NCBI GenBank assembly: GCA_035222895.1
Contig: JAVYIG010002121.1
Span: 1-64,000, forward strand
DNA from: Strongylocentrotus droebachiensis
Lineage: Eukaryota > Echinodermata > Echinoidea > Camarodonta > Strongylocentrotidae
Direction of reading: 5' to 3'
Length of the DNA: 64,000 nucleotides
A program made the translations under genes and the position numbers. The notes beneath the pieces were generated by a model that saw only the letters and a program-made list of their open reading frames with translations, was not told the origin of the DNA and searched no databases. The stretch's first letter is position 1. Every line of letters starts with the position of its first letter. This document shows positions 26,040 through 39,076 of this stretch, piece after piece.

Positions 26040-26138
26040 GCACTAAATCCAATGACCGGGGTAATAGTATATTTGTTAAGCGCTTAGAGACATTTGTATT
26101 AAGCGCTACTAATTTATAAGCTAAATATTAATATTATC
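26040..26138 (+). mobile_element. SINE 3' end fragment
   Basis: Nearly the same sequence as the 3' third of the SINE at 58760-59100: CCAATGACCGGGGTAATAGT, TAAGCGCTTAGAGACATTTG, TATTAAGCGCT, then an AT-rich tail. It is 5'-truncated, as expected of LINE-driven insertion. Confidence 0.75.
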
Positions 26139-26798
26139 TTCATTTCATACCGAAATATCACACATCCTTTTCAATGTGGAACCACTTTCATTTTCAGATT
26201 CTTTACATTCTGAAGCTGTCAAGCCTATTTTACTCTAAAGTGATATGTTTCATGTTTTTCATTCCTTGTGTTGGTAGTATAAATAAAGAAAAAGTAACTC
26301 TGCCTTTGTCCTACAGATATTAAAAATACCTTTTACTCCATTTTTTCAAACTTTCATTTCAAAAGGCATAGCCTTCTTAATTAGATAACATAAATATTTC
26401 CCATAAAATCCACAAAGAATATGTTCATTTTTAAAGCATCATTTTTGTTCTTTAAGAACAAAATGAAAAGGAAAGAAAGTAAAATATTACATCTTACCAC
26501 CCCGGGATATTAAACACTGCAATGATTTATTTTAGAATAGACTAATATTTTCATTTTATAAAGTCACAATTATTGCCATCAGTATAGTCTTAAAGGGAAG
26601 GTCCAGGGTATAATTTGGGATTGTTGTACTGCTTTAGAGGCAGCATTATTTCCTTGTCATATATAATGATCATATTCTTCCCATCAGCAGTGGAAATAAA
26701 GGTTTTTATTTCTTTTTGGGTGCCACTTTCATACCAACCAAGAAGTTTGTGAAAGGAGTCATACTTTGTTGGTAGAATTAACATGAAAATAGAGCAAG

Positions 26799-26799
26799 A

Positions 26800-26834
<35 letters not shown>

Positions 26835-26836
26835 GG
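26799..26836. repeat. (AG)n tract fused to a G run
   Basis: About thirteen AG units run directly into thirteen G. Confidence 0.9.
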
Positions 26837-27317
26837 ATGGGAGAGTCCAGGACACATGAAGAACATTTTGATGTATCTATTAGACCATGGATAGTAGGTC
26901 CATGATTAGACATTCTAATAATGTATTTAAAAAACAGATAAAATCATCAGTGATCAGAAATATAATGCATTTGGCAAAATATGTAACTTGATTTCTGACA
27001 CAATAACACTAATCTTTTCATAATCTTTTCATAATCTTTATGGCTCTCAGTTGTGGCATGTATGACGTTGGATTTATTGAGCTTACGTGATTATGATTTA
27101 ATTTCATCATGTAAGGGACAAATTTGTCTTTCTTCCCCCTAACGATGGGTCAGTGATGACATCCTAATGAGTCAGTGATGACATTCTAAGAAGGCGGGAT
27201 GATAATTACTGGGTCAGATTACATTGGTCTACTCTAGCAGAACCTTTCTGTCTCCCATCACCACATTCACTGGTGCAGAGCGTCAATCATAGTTCTCTGT
27301 CTTTATTATCTCCCATC

Positions 27318-27559
27318 CAGGGGCGTAACCAGAATCCTTTACAAATGGAGGTGGAGGGGGGGGGGGCACACTTATGAATATTCTCTGACAAGCCTCCCCC
27401 CTCCAATTTTATTTATATAAAATACATAATATGTCTTTAGGGTATAATGTAAAGGGTGCGCGAGAAAAACATTTGAGGGCACCCTTTTTGTTTGTTTATG
27501 TGATTGACTGGGGCACAGACAAGTATCCCCCTGCCCCCTCCCCCTTAAATCCACCACTG
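27318..27559. mobile_element. Degraded DNA-transposon-like element (CAGGGGCGTAACC ends)
   Basis: The left end CAGGGGCGTAACCAG and the right end (reverse complement CAGTGGTGGATTTAAGG) are weakly inverted. Related words occur at 19093 (CAGGGGCAGATTCAGGATTC) and 57708 (CAGTAGCAGATTTAGGG). Confidence 0.4.
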
Positions 27560-27893
27560 CTTCTGTTTACCACTGGGTAGCAGTAACTAATAGTGTCAAT
27601 GAATTATGAGGAAAAAGCTTGCTGTATCCGTGTAGATATATGCCCTTTTGCCACTGAGTTTCATGCATAGTAGCCACTTTGTCTGCTGTTTTCAATTAAT
27701 TTTGCAATAATCGTCTCACCTCATTTAGTGATGATTCTTATCTAATTAACATGTATTTACAGGAACTATGGTTAATTAATCTGATTGACTGTTTGGTAAA
27801 GAGGTAATGAATATTGTGTTTCCATAGCGATGTGATGACATCCTTCCAGTAATTCTGTCAAAGTTATGTATTGTGTGTTTCTATGAATCTTGC

Positions 27894-27966
27894 TGCTCTT
27901 TTAATCGTATATATCACTTCATGCAAGTAATTACTTACTGAAGTGATATATAAGATTAAAAGAGCA
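27894..27966. other. Near-perfect 28-bp-stem hairpin
   Basis: The arms 27894-27921 and 27939-27966 are complementary at 27 of 28 positions (TGCTCTTTTAATC... against ...GATTAAAAGAGCA), separated by 17 nt that contain the palindrome AAGTAATTACTT. The 73-nt size resembles a pre-miRNA or a very small foldback. Nothing shows that it is transcribed. Confidence 0.6.
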
Positions 27967-30767
27967 TAAACCTCCTAAAATTCATGAATATTTCACGTAA
28001 ACCTAGTAGTGATTAGAGATAGTCGGCCACCATGTCAGTTCCAGCTCACCACCCCACACTACCCTCGCCTCCTGACCACAAATGATGTCAAGGAACCACT
28101 CACCTGGAAAGAAGAAGTACACTAATATTTCACAAGCTCCGTCAGAAACGAAGAGTGCCCTCTCAAAATGTATGTCCAAAAGCTGACAAGCTGGTTAAAA
28201 AGTTGGAGATGATGTATAACACAATCAAAAAAACTTTCCTAAAATCTAGTTTTATTAAACACTATTTCACAAGTCTTGTCAATTTAAATGTGCCAACTTT
28301 AGAATCACATAACCCAAACAAGCTATGGGATACACAGTTGTGTATAGAAATTGGTGTTGAGTTGATTTTTCAAAAGTGTTTGTGATTGTGTTCTATATTG
28401 TAAGCATCACAACAATATAGAATAATAATATTATCATTATGTTCATCTTTTGAATTTAGACCAGAATTTAAAAACACAAAATGTAATTTCCACCAAATCC
28501 ATATTGATATGAATTATTTGTCACCTTTTAAGATGAAAATTGTGCAGAAACATCAAATCATAGATATCTGTTACTTTAGTGACTAGGATTAAAGACTTCT
28601 TTTTAAAATTTGCATAAAATTTGTTTCGTCGTTGCTTTTATGATATGTTAATTTGTTGTGCTTTTGAAATGTATATATTACTGTTGTAATATCCTGCATA
28701 CAGCCCTCACAGATATTGTGTTTTATGGTCATGATTTATGAGGCGTCACTAGATTGGTTTGGTACATTCATAATACAGTAGGTGAGGCAAGAAGGGGTGG
28801 CTACATAAAGCCAACCAGCACAAAGAAATAGAATCCATTTGAATATCCTCCATCAAATGTCATAATCTCTTTACAAATTCCAAACTATTTGATAACCTGC
28901 ATGCATCTCAAACAGATATAGGGCTTGATGGCCTTGTCTCGTAGGGTTTCTTTTGATTATCTATTGAAAATTCACTACAGATACAAACAGGCATGGCCAA
29001 GGGTTGGGTAATTTTCTTTAGCAATTCTGCGCAAACAAGGTGAATCTTGATTAGATTTCCTGCATTGCATGTCAATTTTGAATGATGTGGAACTCCCTAA
29101 TGTTCTCTCTGATTTATGTCATGTTTTCATCATCTTGACATCTAATGTAGCTGACAGGATAAACATTGCTCTACCAATTAAGTTTGTATAATAAGAAGTT
29201 CAGGTGCATGGCATGACTGTCTTTAGATTGTTTCTTTTCTTCAATCCTGTCTGATGACAAGTTTAAAGCGAAGGTTGAGCTCTTGTGAAAGTGTAGAAAA
29301 ATATAATTTGTAAGCTTTCTCTTAAGCTTCCTTTTAATGTAAGTTTCATTCTTGAAGTAGGATACAATGCCTCTAAACAAATCTCTCCTGAAAAAGGATT
29401 GCTCTTTAAATTCCCCCTTAGTGAAAATATGACAAGAAATATCTGAAAAGTTAGGATCAACCTTTTATTCCATATGTGTGTTTGAAGTCCTATATAACAA
29501 TTTTTGCGAGCTATGCACGCGACCTTCAGCAAGATTTGGTCAATTTCTGTTTATTATGATCATTTCAAAATCTCACAGTATACTTAAGTACTACATAATC
29601 AACCTTGACGTTGCTACTAGGCAGTTTCTTTTACAATGTAGTTACATAACCAGTAATCAACTTTATCTTTAAACAAAATCTGCTGCAAAAGAAAGAGAAA
29701 AAGGGTGGTGCCTCTAATTTAATTTAATTAATGATTCAATTATCGTTTGTGATTATGCTTACATGATTCCAGAAGAAAGATCCATTTAGGAGGTGAATAT
29801 GATACTCTTTTCTGTCAGCACCTGATTGTTAGACATGTCTTACAATGTGACAATGGGTAATTATTTCATAATTGAAAAATACTAATCTGTTTCCCAGGTG
29901 AAGTATGTATTTTTTTTGACATAACGATTTCCAATAAAGTTTAGGGATATGATATTATTCTACTTTTTCATTAGAAAGGAAAGCATGACAAAGAATAGCT
30001 TGCCCATCTCCTCTTCTTCTTCTTCTTCTTCTTCTTGAAATACGACCTGCTTCATGAATTGGAGAATTAGAAATCATAAAACAAAATTTGTGTGAAACAA
30101 GAAACTAACATCTGTTGAGGTAACCATAACATGTGGTATCAGTTTCTACCAACTTGAAATTATAGTTGGCAATATTTCATCCACTACTTTGGAAGTTCTC
30201 AAGCCAAACACTTCTTCACTTCCAGCGAGTATGAAGAACTACTTGGTCTGAGAAAGTCCACAGGTGTGGATGAAAGCTTGCCAAATAAATCTTATAGTTG
30301 GTAGAAGCTTTAATTATCAAAAGAAACAAAATAGGTACAATCATTGAAAAATTGGCTCATTATTCATGTATCTGATATGACTTGATGCCACTGCAGGTGT
30401 TAGTTAATTATTGTTTGTGTCTATTCTGTCATGGGTCTATGAAAAGGATCCATTAATCAGGTGAATGTGATACTGGTTTTTGTCAGCATATATTGGACAG
30501 TGGATAATTATTTCATTCTCAAATCTCAATATTTCCTGATGTGAATACCGGATGAAAGGAGCATTTTTACATAATTTTAAATGAAAATATTTCATTAATG
30601 GAGATGATTATTGCCTTGTCACCCCTTTCTTTTGTACTTATCTGCATCAGGCTGCATTTCCCTCTCCCTTTTTTTTCTTCAAATAACATTTGTATTGAGT
30701 GTGAAACTGTTTTCACTTTATATGATGTTTCATCCCCTCATTTTCCAGTACCAACATCATATTCTCT

Positions 30768-30925
30768 CTTTCTCTCCCTCTCCCTTCCCTCCCTCTCTCT
30801 CTCTCTCTTACTCTCTCTTACTCTCTCTCTCTCTTTCTATATCTCTCCATTTTTTTCTCCATCTCTCCATTTCTCTCTATTTTTCTTTCAATCTCTTTCT
30901 CTCTATCTTTCTATCTCTCACTTTT
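30768..30925. repeat. (CT)n tract
   Basis: Interrupted CT, CTTA and CCATTT pyrimidine repeats. The long open frames across it are repeat artefacts. Confidence 0.85.
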
Positions 30926-32479
30926 TAACCATTTTCTATTTATTATTCCCTTTATGTTCTTATTATGTTCTTTTCACTACCTGCAACACAGGACCACTGA
31001 ATCATCATTTTCCCACACCCACATTCTCATGCTCATTCACAAAACATTATCACTTCTTAACTAAAAATGACATTTCTCTGCAAATATTTCCAAAGAAAAA
31101 GTCAAGGTTTTATTAACACCACATAAAAAGGACTCCAAATAGTTCCAAGGAATAATCACACCATGACTACTCCAGAATGAGAGTGCAATATACAATAAGA
31201 TGGGAAAACTGCGTGGACACAAATCTATTGCCATTGCTTCTGCAATCCGTGAGAGAGTTTGAAGCAAAATCGACAACTTAGATCTTGACTTTTTCACCTG
31301 CCATTGTCGTCCATGTTTTGCCCGGTCCAGGAGCAATAACAATTAGTGCTAAAGTGAACATGGCTTCTATGGGCGGACTTATTTGGTACCCAAACAATCT
31401 GCAATAGAGAGAGGAACAATTCACACCATATACCCCCAAGTATAGGAGCTAACAATAGGCACTGAGGTGAAGGGCAAGCTTTTGGGTTCCAAGGAGTTTA
31501 ACCTGTCCTATTCAGAGCCTGGACTGAGTAAATAACATCATGTTTGGAAGCAAATTTGTGCACGTCATTGGAAGACCCTTTTTACCAGTGCATAGAGTAT
31601 GAACATACAGGCATGCTGTACCTTTCTGTGCTTGTGAAAGTTTCTTGGATTGAAGTGGCATGTGAACTTACCTATGCATTCTAAAACCTAGAAAATCTGA
31701 ATTGATGTTGGCATAAATTAAAATATATGTATCAACTTCAAGTTATTGATACATGAATATGAAATTCTTTTACAGTTTATATATTCAATTACAAAAAAAA
31801 ATCTTTACATTTAGGTTTCTTTAATTACCCTCACCAAATAGGGCTGGATAGGCAACAACTATTAATTGACAGTGCCTTAGATCACTTCATGTTAATCGTA
31901 GATGATGTAATTTACTCTTTAAATAGAGCCTGCAGATGAGATGATATCATATTTTCCTACAGAAATACTTTTATATTTATTACATTAAAATGTCTACTAA
32001 GAGGCATAAATTTACCACCATCTCATAAATATTTATATATATTGCAATTTAACAAAATAAAATAGTCAAGACTTTGATTCATTCTGACCTGAATACTATA
32101 AATCCATTTCAATGTCAGACTATTCCCTCTAAAAGTACCAATACGCTGTAAAACTTCTCTATAATTGGAAGGAAAGTAAGGATTTCCAAATCTAAAAATC
32201 AGGATCTTCCTAGTTGATCTGATAAACTTCCGCAAATGTCTAGAGTGGTTTCAACACTTTTTAACAAAAATGAAGAGGAATTTCAAAGATGATGGGATGT
32301 ATAGTATTGAGAGAAAGGAATGGTATGTAATGAAATGTATAATGAAACTAAAGATGTAATGAGATCTTGATGAAGAAAGAAGTTCCTTTGCCCATGTAAA
32401 CACATTACTGTATAAGCCAGTATTTTCATAATTAATGAGTGATTTTCGAAAATCAGATGGCCTGAAAGATTTCTAGTCG

Positions 32480-32541
32480 CATAGGCTGCCGGTCTGATGG
32501 GTTGTCGGTCTCATGGGTTGCTGGTCTTATAGGTCGTGTGT
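32480..32541. repeat. Short 16-17 bp tandem repeat beyond the gene C stop
   Basis: About three and a half imperfect copies of a unit like TTGCCGGTCTGATGGG lie 15-75 bp past the gene C stop codon, presumably in its 3' UTR. Confidence 0.55.
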
Positions 32542-32553
32542 GCTAATATATAC

Positions 32554-33734
32554 TTAGCAGCGTTCAATTAAGCCTTTCATCTCTAGTTTCTTGATGGCTT
32601 TGAGACACCTCCACCTGAGGAGCTTGGTGCGCTGAACCATGCACTGAGACCGGCAGGTATAGGCAGGCTGGCCCTTCTCAGTGAAGAACCAGATAGATTC
32701 TCTGGCCTCGAAGCAGTCATCATAGTCCATCGTTTCCTCCCACGCACATTCACCGGTATCTGGGCGGAGTCTGCAGAAGGTATACAGCGTCTCGCAGTCC
32801 TGCCCTCCATATCTGATAGATGGGTAGGGGTTATAGAAACATCCTTTTGGACTCCAGTACCCTGACTCCTGTCCATCTTCTGCCAGGTCACCCCCTATGT
32901 ATTTGGTGGTACCAGCCCCCTGGATCTGAATAAGATGACAAGAAGAATATTCCAATGTTATCAAACACATCCCACTTAGTAATCCATACTTACTAAGGTA
33001 TTTCTACCCTGGTTTATAAGGGGGCGTTCAACGATTTCTCTAGCCACATAACCATGTAGTACACCCCCATCCTTAGACCTTTTACAAGAGAAAGCTTGGA
33101 GCAGTTGTAATCAGAGCAAAAGCTAGCTAGCTAGCTAGCTGTTCTTACCGTACAGAAGTCACATTGCTCCTCGTATCTGTCCTTGAATCCTCTTCGTTGG
33201 TCTGATGTAAGGTTATCAAACCTCATGGCTATACCATCACATGAAGTGACGACCAGCAGTTCATCTATAACCTTTCCTACAGATCAATGATAAACAAAAA
33301 GAAATTGAAAGTGGTCTTTTATCAAAGAAAAATTAAGACCAGTGACAGAACATATTGTCTGTTTGGAGTCGTAAGAGGTAGCTCACTGAGGCATATAATA
33401 TAGCAATGTGTTAACCTGTTGCTAGTCCCCACATGCAATGTGTCAATGACCTCCTGGCAGACAATATATGCACAGATTATAAAGGCACATATACTTATAT
33501 ATACATCTGAATTCAGAGTGGAGAAACCAAATGCCTGTCTAAGGCTAACACAATACTAAGTCAAAAAAAATCATCAAAAAAAAAAAAAAGATTTCAGAAA
33601 AAGAAAAAAAAAAAAATCATTTTATTTCACTTTCTGTCTGCTCCTCAGTTCGCTTGTGCTTATTTGCAAAGGTTGCCACTACCTTTTACTACTTTTTTTT
33701 CATTATAGTACTGATGTACACGTTGATTCCTCAA

Positions 33735-33780
<46 letters not shown>

Positions 33781-36700
33781 CTTTCTCAATTTGAAGGTGT
33801 TTAGGTGGAGGGCGAAATCACCTATAACTTTTAGATTCACGCAAAAAGTATAAGTGTGTGTAATAACTGAAGATTCTCATTGCCGTCAGACGAATAGGAA
33901 AACAAAAAATGTTCACAACATCAGACGCATTCAAATCCAATCTTTTTTTTGTGATTGATGGGTATCTCATGAAAAGAAAGCAGTGCTGTCATCAGCCTGC
34001 TGGCACCTTAACAATGGTTTCAAATTCAAGATGATTTATATGCGAGTCCCTTTCGAGTACATGTTATTTAGACTAGGACCACTAGTGCGTGAAGTTTATC
34101 AGTACTAAAATTCCAGGTTTTCTTTTCCATAATGTTTGCACCACAAGGGTAATTGTTGTATAGATCTTGTTCACCATTTTATTACACTCCTGTGATATTT
34201 TTTTGAAACTTCATCCATACCCAATGACTAAATTTATGAGTTTAGAGATCTATACATGAGCTTTCAGGATTATGAAGAGCAATCGTAGTTAAAGATATAT
34301 ATGTACCGGTAGTAGTCAAATTGTGGTTCAAGGGTTTTGGGTGCAAAATATCCATTCAATATTGCCTTTAGAGGTTTAGATGGCAATAACTCAACCTAAA
34401 TTCGCAAAAAAGAAGAAATATATATGCCCAAATGTTCAATGTTGAAGTGCATTTGCGATATCTATCCAGGCCGGATCGATATGATAATTTACCAAATGTA
34501 TCAATTAGTAGGCGGTTTCCGGCAAAATTTGTATCATCATGTATTAGTCAAAACATATTCTTTCACATGATTGGTAATACGAGCTTCCATTTTATTTTTT
34601 GAGACGGTGGCGTTTCCGAAACTGGTCTATACCTTTAGAAGGAGGTTTAAATATAATGTCTATTATAGTCTCAAAGTTTTCTATTTTAATAAGAAGATAC
34701 AAACGTAAGAGATATTTTAATCTTCCATCCATGATTTCAGTGTAAAAATCTGAAAGGTCTTACACAGAGTAGTGCATGTTTACATATTTCAGTATTTCAT
34801 TGCCAGGTAGAAATTGGATGATTGTTGGGCGCTTACTAAAATTAAATATGATCTTTAACAGTGTGGAAAAAAATAGGAACAAAATGCAGAAAAGTAATTC
34901 AAAGTTAACTCATTTTAATTTTACAAAGGTTTTTATGCATAGAAATATTTGTTGTATTATAAAACAGGGAATTAGTATTCTACTCATTGTACAGTGCAAT
35001 TTTTTTTACAAGGCCTTAGTAAAGAAACTAAAGTGTTTCAAAAGTAAACACCAGTCATGATTCTGGTTTTAAAAAACTAGAGGGAAAAAAAAGAAGCAAA
35101 ACTGGCACAGAAAGAGTTATTAAACACATAAACAAAACAAAAGTGGTATAAAAGGGATTTGGTGTGAGAAGTACTTTACCTCCTATGATATAGACATCCT
35201 TGAGTTCTGGTACCGCTATAGAACAGTCATAGCTTGGTGAGTAAAAGAAGATGTCTTCATCTTCCTTGGCAAATGGTGATTCCTTCAAGGACATGATGAC
35301 CTGTGCCCCGTAGCGAACAAAACTACTGTAGGGATGCTGCACTACCTCATTCTTGGCGTTCACAAAAAACCGGGACATGATTTTCACCTTCAGAACTAGT
35401 TGAGAGAAAATCAAAACAAAATTATACAGCCTGAATTGTGTATTGAGTGCCAGAAGGGTAAAGCCCCTCTAGCTCCAAACAGAAAAAAATACTTTTTAAA
35501 TGCTGGTTTCATGAGATGTGGTTTAATCTTCAGAACTATTCCTAGCATCCATGAAGACGTGAGACATGAATTTTACTCAAGAACTATTTCTTGAGAAACC
35601 AACAAAATGAAAACCCTACCAGAAGGAAAGAAAGATTACCCAGTTATGCATTTTTTTCTTTTAAATGTTTTATTTGAATACAGTGGATATATGGCAGTTA
35701 CAGCAGATTTATGTTGTCAGACTCTGTGTGAAAAGTCAGCAAACATTATAGGGAGTGTCATTATATTGTCAGAAACCATGCAAAGCAATGGAATGTGCAT
35801 GCTTCCAATGATTCCCTGATTTTCACTCCCATCATTTTGCTTGGTGAATAAACATGTGAGTGCAAATTTGGTTAGCAATTATTGCTCCATTAATTATGCC
35901 TGGGGCAGCCTCTTAAAGGTTATACAAAGTTTTGGTATGGGTCATGACGTAGGTTAAAATGAACATATTGGAAGCATTTGCGATCCTACGATATTCAATG
36001 ATCGTTGTCACGGTTGAAATCTAAAGTGATGAAATTGTGAATAATAAACTCTTTATGTTGTATAGCTCCCTCTCAAGATTGATATTACTTTAGCTTCAAA
36101 CAATGTTTCTTGATCAAAATCATTTTCAATTCCCGTTTGGAGATTATAAATCAGAACTGCATTCCTGAGATTTTCATGGTCGCAGCTACTATTGTGTGGC
36201 CGTAGTCGTTAATTTGAAATTTATCTGGAGCACCGATAAATTTGATATTTTAATTTCTCAAAATCCTTAGCGTTTTATAGCCCAATTTTTTTCAAAGTTG
36301 CTTATTCTAACACTAGGTTTCACAATGGTTATGCAAATTTTAAATTTCATAATCCAATCCTGTTGAAATATTACCCAAACTTTGTATTACCTTTAAGGTG
36401 TTAATGTCAAGTTAAAATACAATTAATGTACAGTCTAGAAGGTGGATACAAGAGGGATGCCCCCCCCCCCCCAACGCCCCCTCCTGCCTGTTATCTTATT
36501 TCCAGAGGTGGGTGGAGTTTCAGGTGTGACATTGCATTTTTATTTTGGAAAATACTATAGCTGCAATTATTTTTGGATTTTGTTTATGTGTATGTTTGTT
36601 TTCACTATATCAAGGTATTTTGTCTCCTATGAAATGTACAAATATATCTTTATAAGTCATATGTAAAAGAAGCCATCATTACCAATAATTGAATTATTAT

Positions 36701-37330
36701 ATTCCCTCTGAATTTGATGAACATAGCACAATACAGGATATTTAGTGGTACCTTTGACTGGTACGCTTATACTAAAAAATGTCAAATCTCATCTAATTTG
36801 GGATTAAAAGTTTTAAAATTTGGGGGAAATTTGTCAATTCTAATCAATCCTATGTTTTAGCTGAAACTGTTGCAAGATGATGTCTGTTTTTAAAGATGAA
36901 GTTCATTACTGGTCATGCAATTACATTAAAAAAACTGTACTCAGAATTTAGGACTACACACATGTGGAATGAAGTTTGGTCAAAACTTTTCAGCAAGTAT
37001 TTAGATATGGAATATATGACTATTTGAAGAGCACTTCTGGGGTCATTTCTATGATGATCTTAATCTGATTCTGCAAGTAGGAACAAGTCAGGCTGGTATG
37101 ATATTCTTCCAAACTGATGTACATAAAATGAGAGAGATCACAAGTCACTTTTCGACTTTACAAGAACTAAACATTTTTTGAAACTCACCTACATCGTCAT
37201 CACAGAAGCGTTGCTGAGGATGCAGTGATAAACAGGTATGGCTGCACTTGATACCTGAGGAGGCCATCGATGTCTGAAAGTAGCCCAGGATGAGGGTGAC
37301 AAGTAGTAGACCTACAACTCTTATCGCCAT
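32554..37330 (-). CDS. TIMP-family protein, gene C (CxxxC type)
   Basis: Exons 37189-37330, 35180-35395, 33149-33276 and 32554-32925 give 285 residues, phases 1, 1, 0. The start is the ATG in a strong Kozak context (CACCATGG). The signal peptide, about residues 1-22, probably ends near SMA, so the mature chain would begin several residues before KCSHTC. The first two cysteines are three residues apart (Cys-X-X-X-Cys), then HPQQRFC. Exon 2 keeps the full-length loop region and FFYSPSYDC. Exon 3 has an NLTSDQRRG stretch with an N-glycosylation sequon and the CDFC pair. Exon 4 carries GCFYNPYPS, CETLYTFC, ECAWEE and CRSQC, and ends in Cys as the last residue. Introns 1 and 2 (1.8 and 1.9 kb) are the longest in the array. 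Family membership is clear; the displaced amino-terminal cysteine argues against ordinary MMP inhibition. Confidence 0.88.
33119..33140. repeat. (AGCT)n in intron 3 of gene C
   Basis: Five tandem, self-complementary AGCT units begin 8-10 nt downstream of the exon 3 splice donor of gene C. Confidence 0.85.
35917..36392 (+). mobile_element. TTAA-type MITE, family 1, in intron 1 of gene C
   Basis: 476 bp between perfect TTAA duplications (35913-35916 and 36393-36396). The inverted ends read AGGTTATACAAAGTTTTGG and, from the right, AGGTAATACAAAGTTTGGG. A reverse-oriented copy is at 10659-11140. TTAA targets are used by Kolobok and piggyBac elements; the AGG termini fit Kolobok better. Confidence 0.85.
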
Positions 37331-37397
37331 GGTGCTGATTAGATGTGGCAATGTGTATCAAGATGAGAGAATATGGCAAAAACCAGGTGAGGCGTTT

Positions 37398-37407
37398 CTA
37401 TTTAAAG
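37398..37407 (-). promoter_or_regulatory. TATA-like box of gene C
   Basis: Minus-strand CTTTAAATAG lies about 70 bp upstream of the gene C ATG. It shares the AAATAG core with the boxes of genes D and E (CATAAATAG, GATAAATAG). The implied 5' UTR is short, about 40 nt. Confidence 0.4.
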
Positions 37408-38557
37408 CAACAAATGAGCAATTTGATCTGGAGAGAGATATATCAATGATATGAGTGGTTATTGAGCCCCAGCACGTTTTCAGCTAATTATCGAGACCTG
37501 GTGCTACCTGAATGAAAAGTTCCCACCGGTATAAGAGTACTACATCATCCGTGTAATAACAGAAGATCGCGGCTATAAATCTTTCATCCTTTGAAGCTGT
37601 TAGTTACAGTTGCAATCTATCATGTATGTCGTAACAAAAGACAGCTCAAATAGATGTATTGATACTAATATGATAGTATTTAATACCTGCTACAAACAAA
37701 TTGAAATATTGTCTGGGACTCCAGAAAGCTCGTTGAAGGTTGATCCTTTGGTTCCAGGCTAATGACACGAAGCAATCCTTTATGCATGTGCTACTTACAA
37801 ATGAATAGCATAAATCCTTTCAGGTAATTTTCCATCCCCTACTCTGAGCTCTGTCTCTCTAAAAAATGAAAACTATTTGCTGCCAGTGTATGTTGATCCA
37901 CATGTAGCTGAAAAGCTTGCATTCCTCGCATGGTTGCTGAAGAACTACAAATATACTTGATTTATGTTTTTAATGTTTGAATAATTTCCTCTTCAAGTAA
38001 TCCTAGTCTGGAGCATAAAACCAGAATTTATCAACATTGGACTTTAGCCTTCCAAGTCTTAACCTTCTAGATCTGTCTAGGATAATAGGAGCCTGCTGCT
38101 AATTGCACTTTATCTTTATGTCAATATTTTTCCAATTCTTTGTATCGTTTCCAAAACAAAATTATCATTTGCTGAGATATAAAGACAAGACTATGATATC
38201 AAAATGATATTGATAGCTCAAGGTATTACTAGACTATTTTGGATAGGAAGTGAGAAGGATCATCTACTAAATTTGCTTTATTATGAGTGACAAAAGTTCA
38301 GCTTTCCAACAAGCAAATGGGTGCATTACAGAGAAACAGAGATTTGTAGACAAGGGTACACAAATTCTTTTACAATTTTGAAATTTGCTGATGAATATTT
38401 TTAAAGGTCTCCTTATGTATGACTTGGAATTTTGAAGAAATTACAAAGCGTTCCATCTTTTTTGTTTTAATGTAAACTTTTAAACATTTGATAAGTTAGG
38501 TCTTCTTGTGGCCTACAGAATGTAAAATTCCATCATGAAGACGTGTCACTCCCTTAA

Positions 38558-38928
38558 AGGGATCCAGGAACTTTGTCTCAGATTCTGAAACCAAATTCTG
38601 GAATTAGCTGGAATGATAATTATACACCTTTAGGTCAGTCAGGAACCCCACGACTTTTACAAGCCGATCGCCTGTCTGATTATCAAGATATTTATGATTG
38701 GAATTACAAATTTTGAAAAACGTTCGCCTGACGGTTTTCATAACACTACAGTCTATTGGGGAAAAGGAGTATGGTAAAACCGGTCAATCAAAGATATTTA
38801 CCTTTTTGAGGCGCTTCTTGATGATTTTGAAGCGCAATTTTTTTAGGGCTTCAATATTACACCATATCACGGACACTAATAACACGTAGGGCCGTGTATC
38901 TCAGATTTAACATTGTTAAACGATCCCT
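38558..38928. mobile_element. TTAA-type MITE, family 2
   Basis: 371 bp between TTAA duplications (38554-38557 and 38929-38932), with ends AGGGATC...GATCCCT. The inverted repeat is short. An internal open frame of about 60 codons is not convincing. Confidence 0.7.
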
Positions 38929-39033
38929 TTAATATACAGGAATAAGGATGCCATCAGAACTTATGTGCCAAAACATTAACTCAGATTTCTCTGGAAATTG
39001 TGATCTGTGCCATACTGGAGAATAATCTGTTCA

Positions 39034-39076
39034 GAGTCAGAAGGGCACATTGATTGAGTTAATGCCCTTCTGGCTC
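39034..39076. repeat. Recurring hairpin (GAGCCAGAAGG family)
   Basis: 14-nt arms GAGTCAGAAGGGCA and TGCCCTTCTGGCTC (13 of 14 pair), with a 15-nt loop. Confidence 0.5.

Larger units (their letters stand above)
24640..32470. other. Intergenic DNA between genes B and C, no gene seen
   Basis: It contains a SINE 3' fragment (about 26040-26138), a GA/G tract (26799-26836), a direct repeat of about 23 bp near 27126-27190, a CAGGGGC-type element (27318-27559), an isolated strong hairpin (27894-27966), a CTT tract (30009-30036) and a CT tract (30768-30925). The rest, including 28000-30000 and 31120-32450, shows nothing recognisable; the right end is probably gene C 3' UTR. Confidence 0.6.

Noticed and set aside
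26591..26860. TTAAAGGGAAGGTCC as a further TTAA-type MITE
   Set aside because: Only a left-end-like word was seen; no matching inverted right end or second TTAA could be found.
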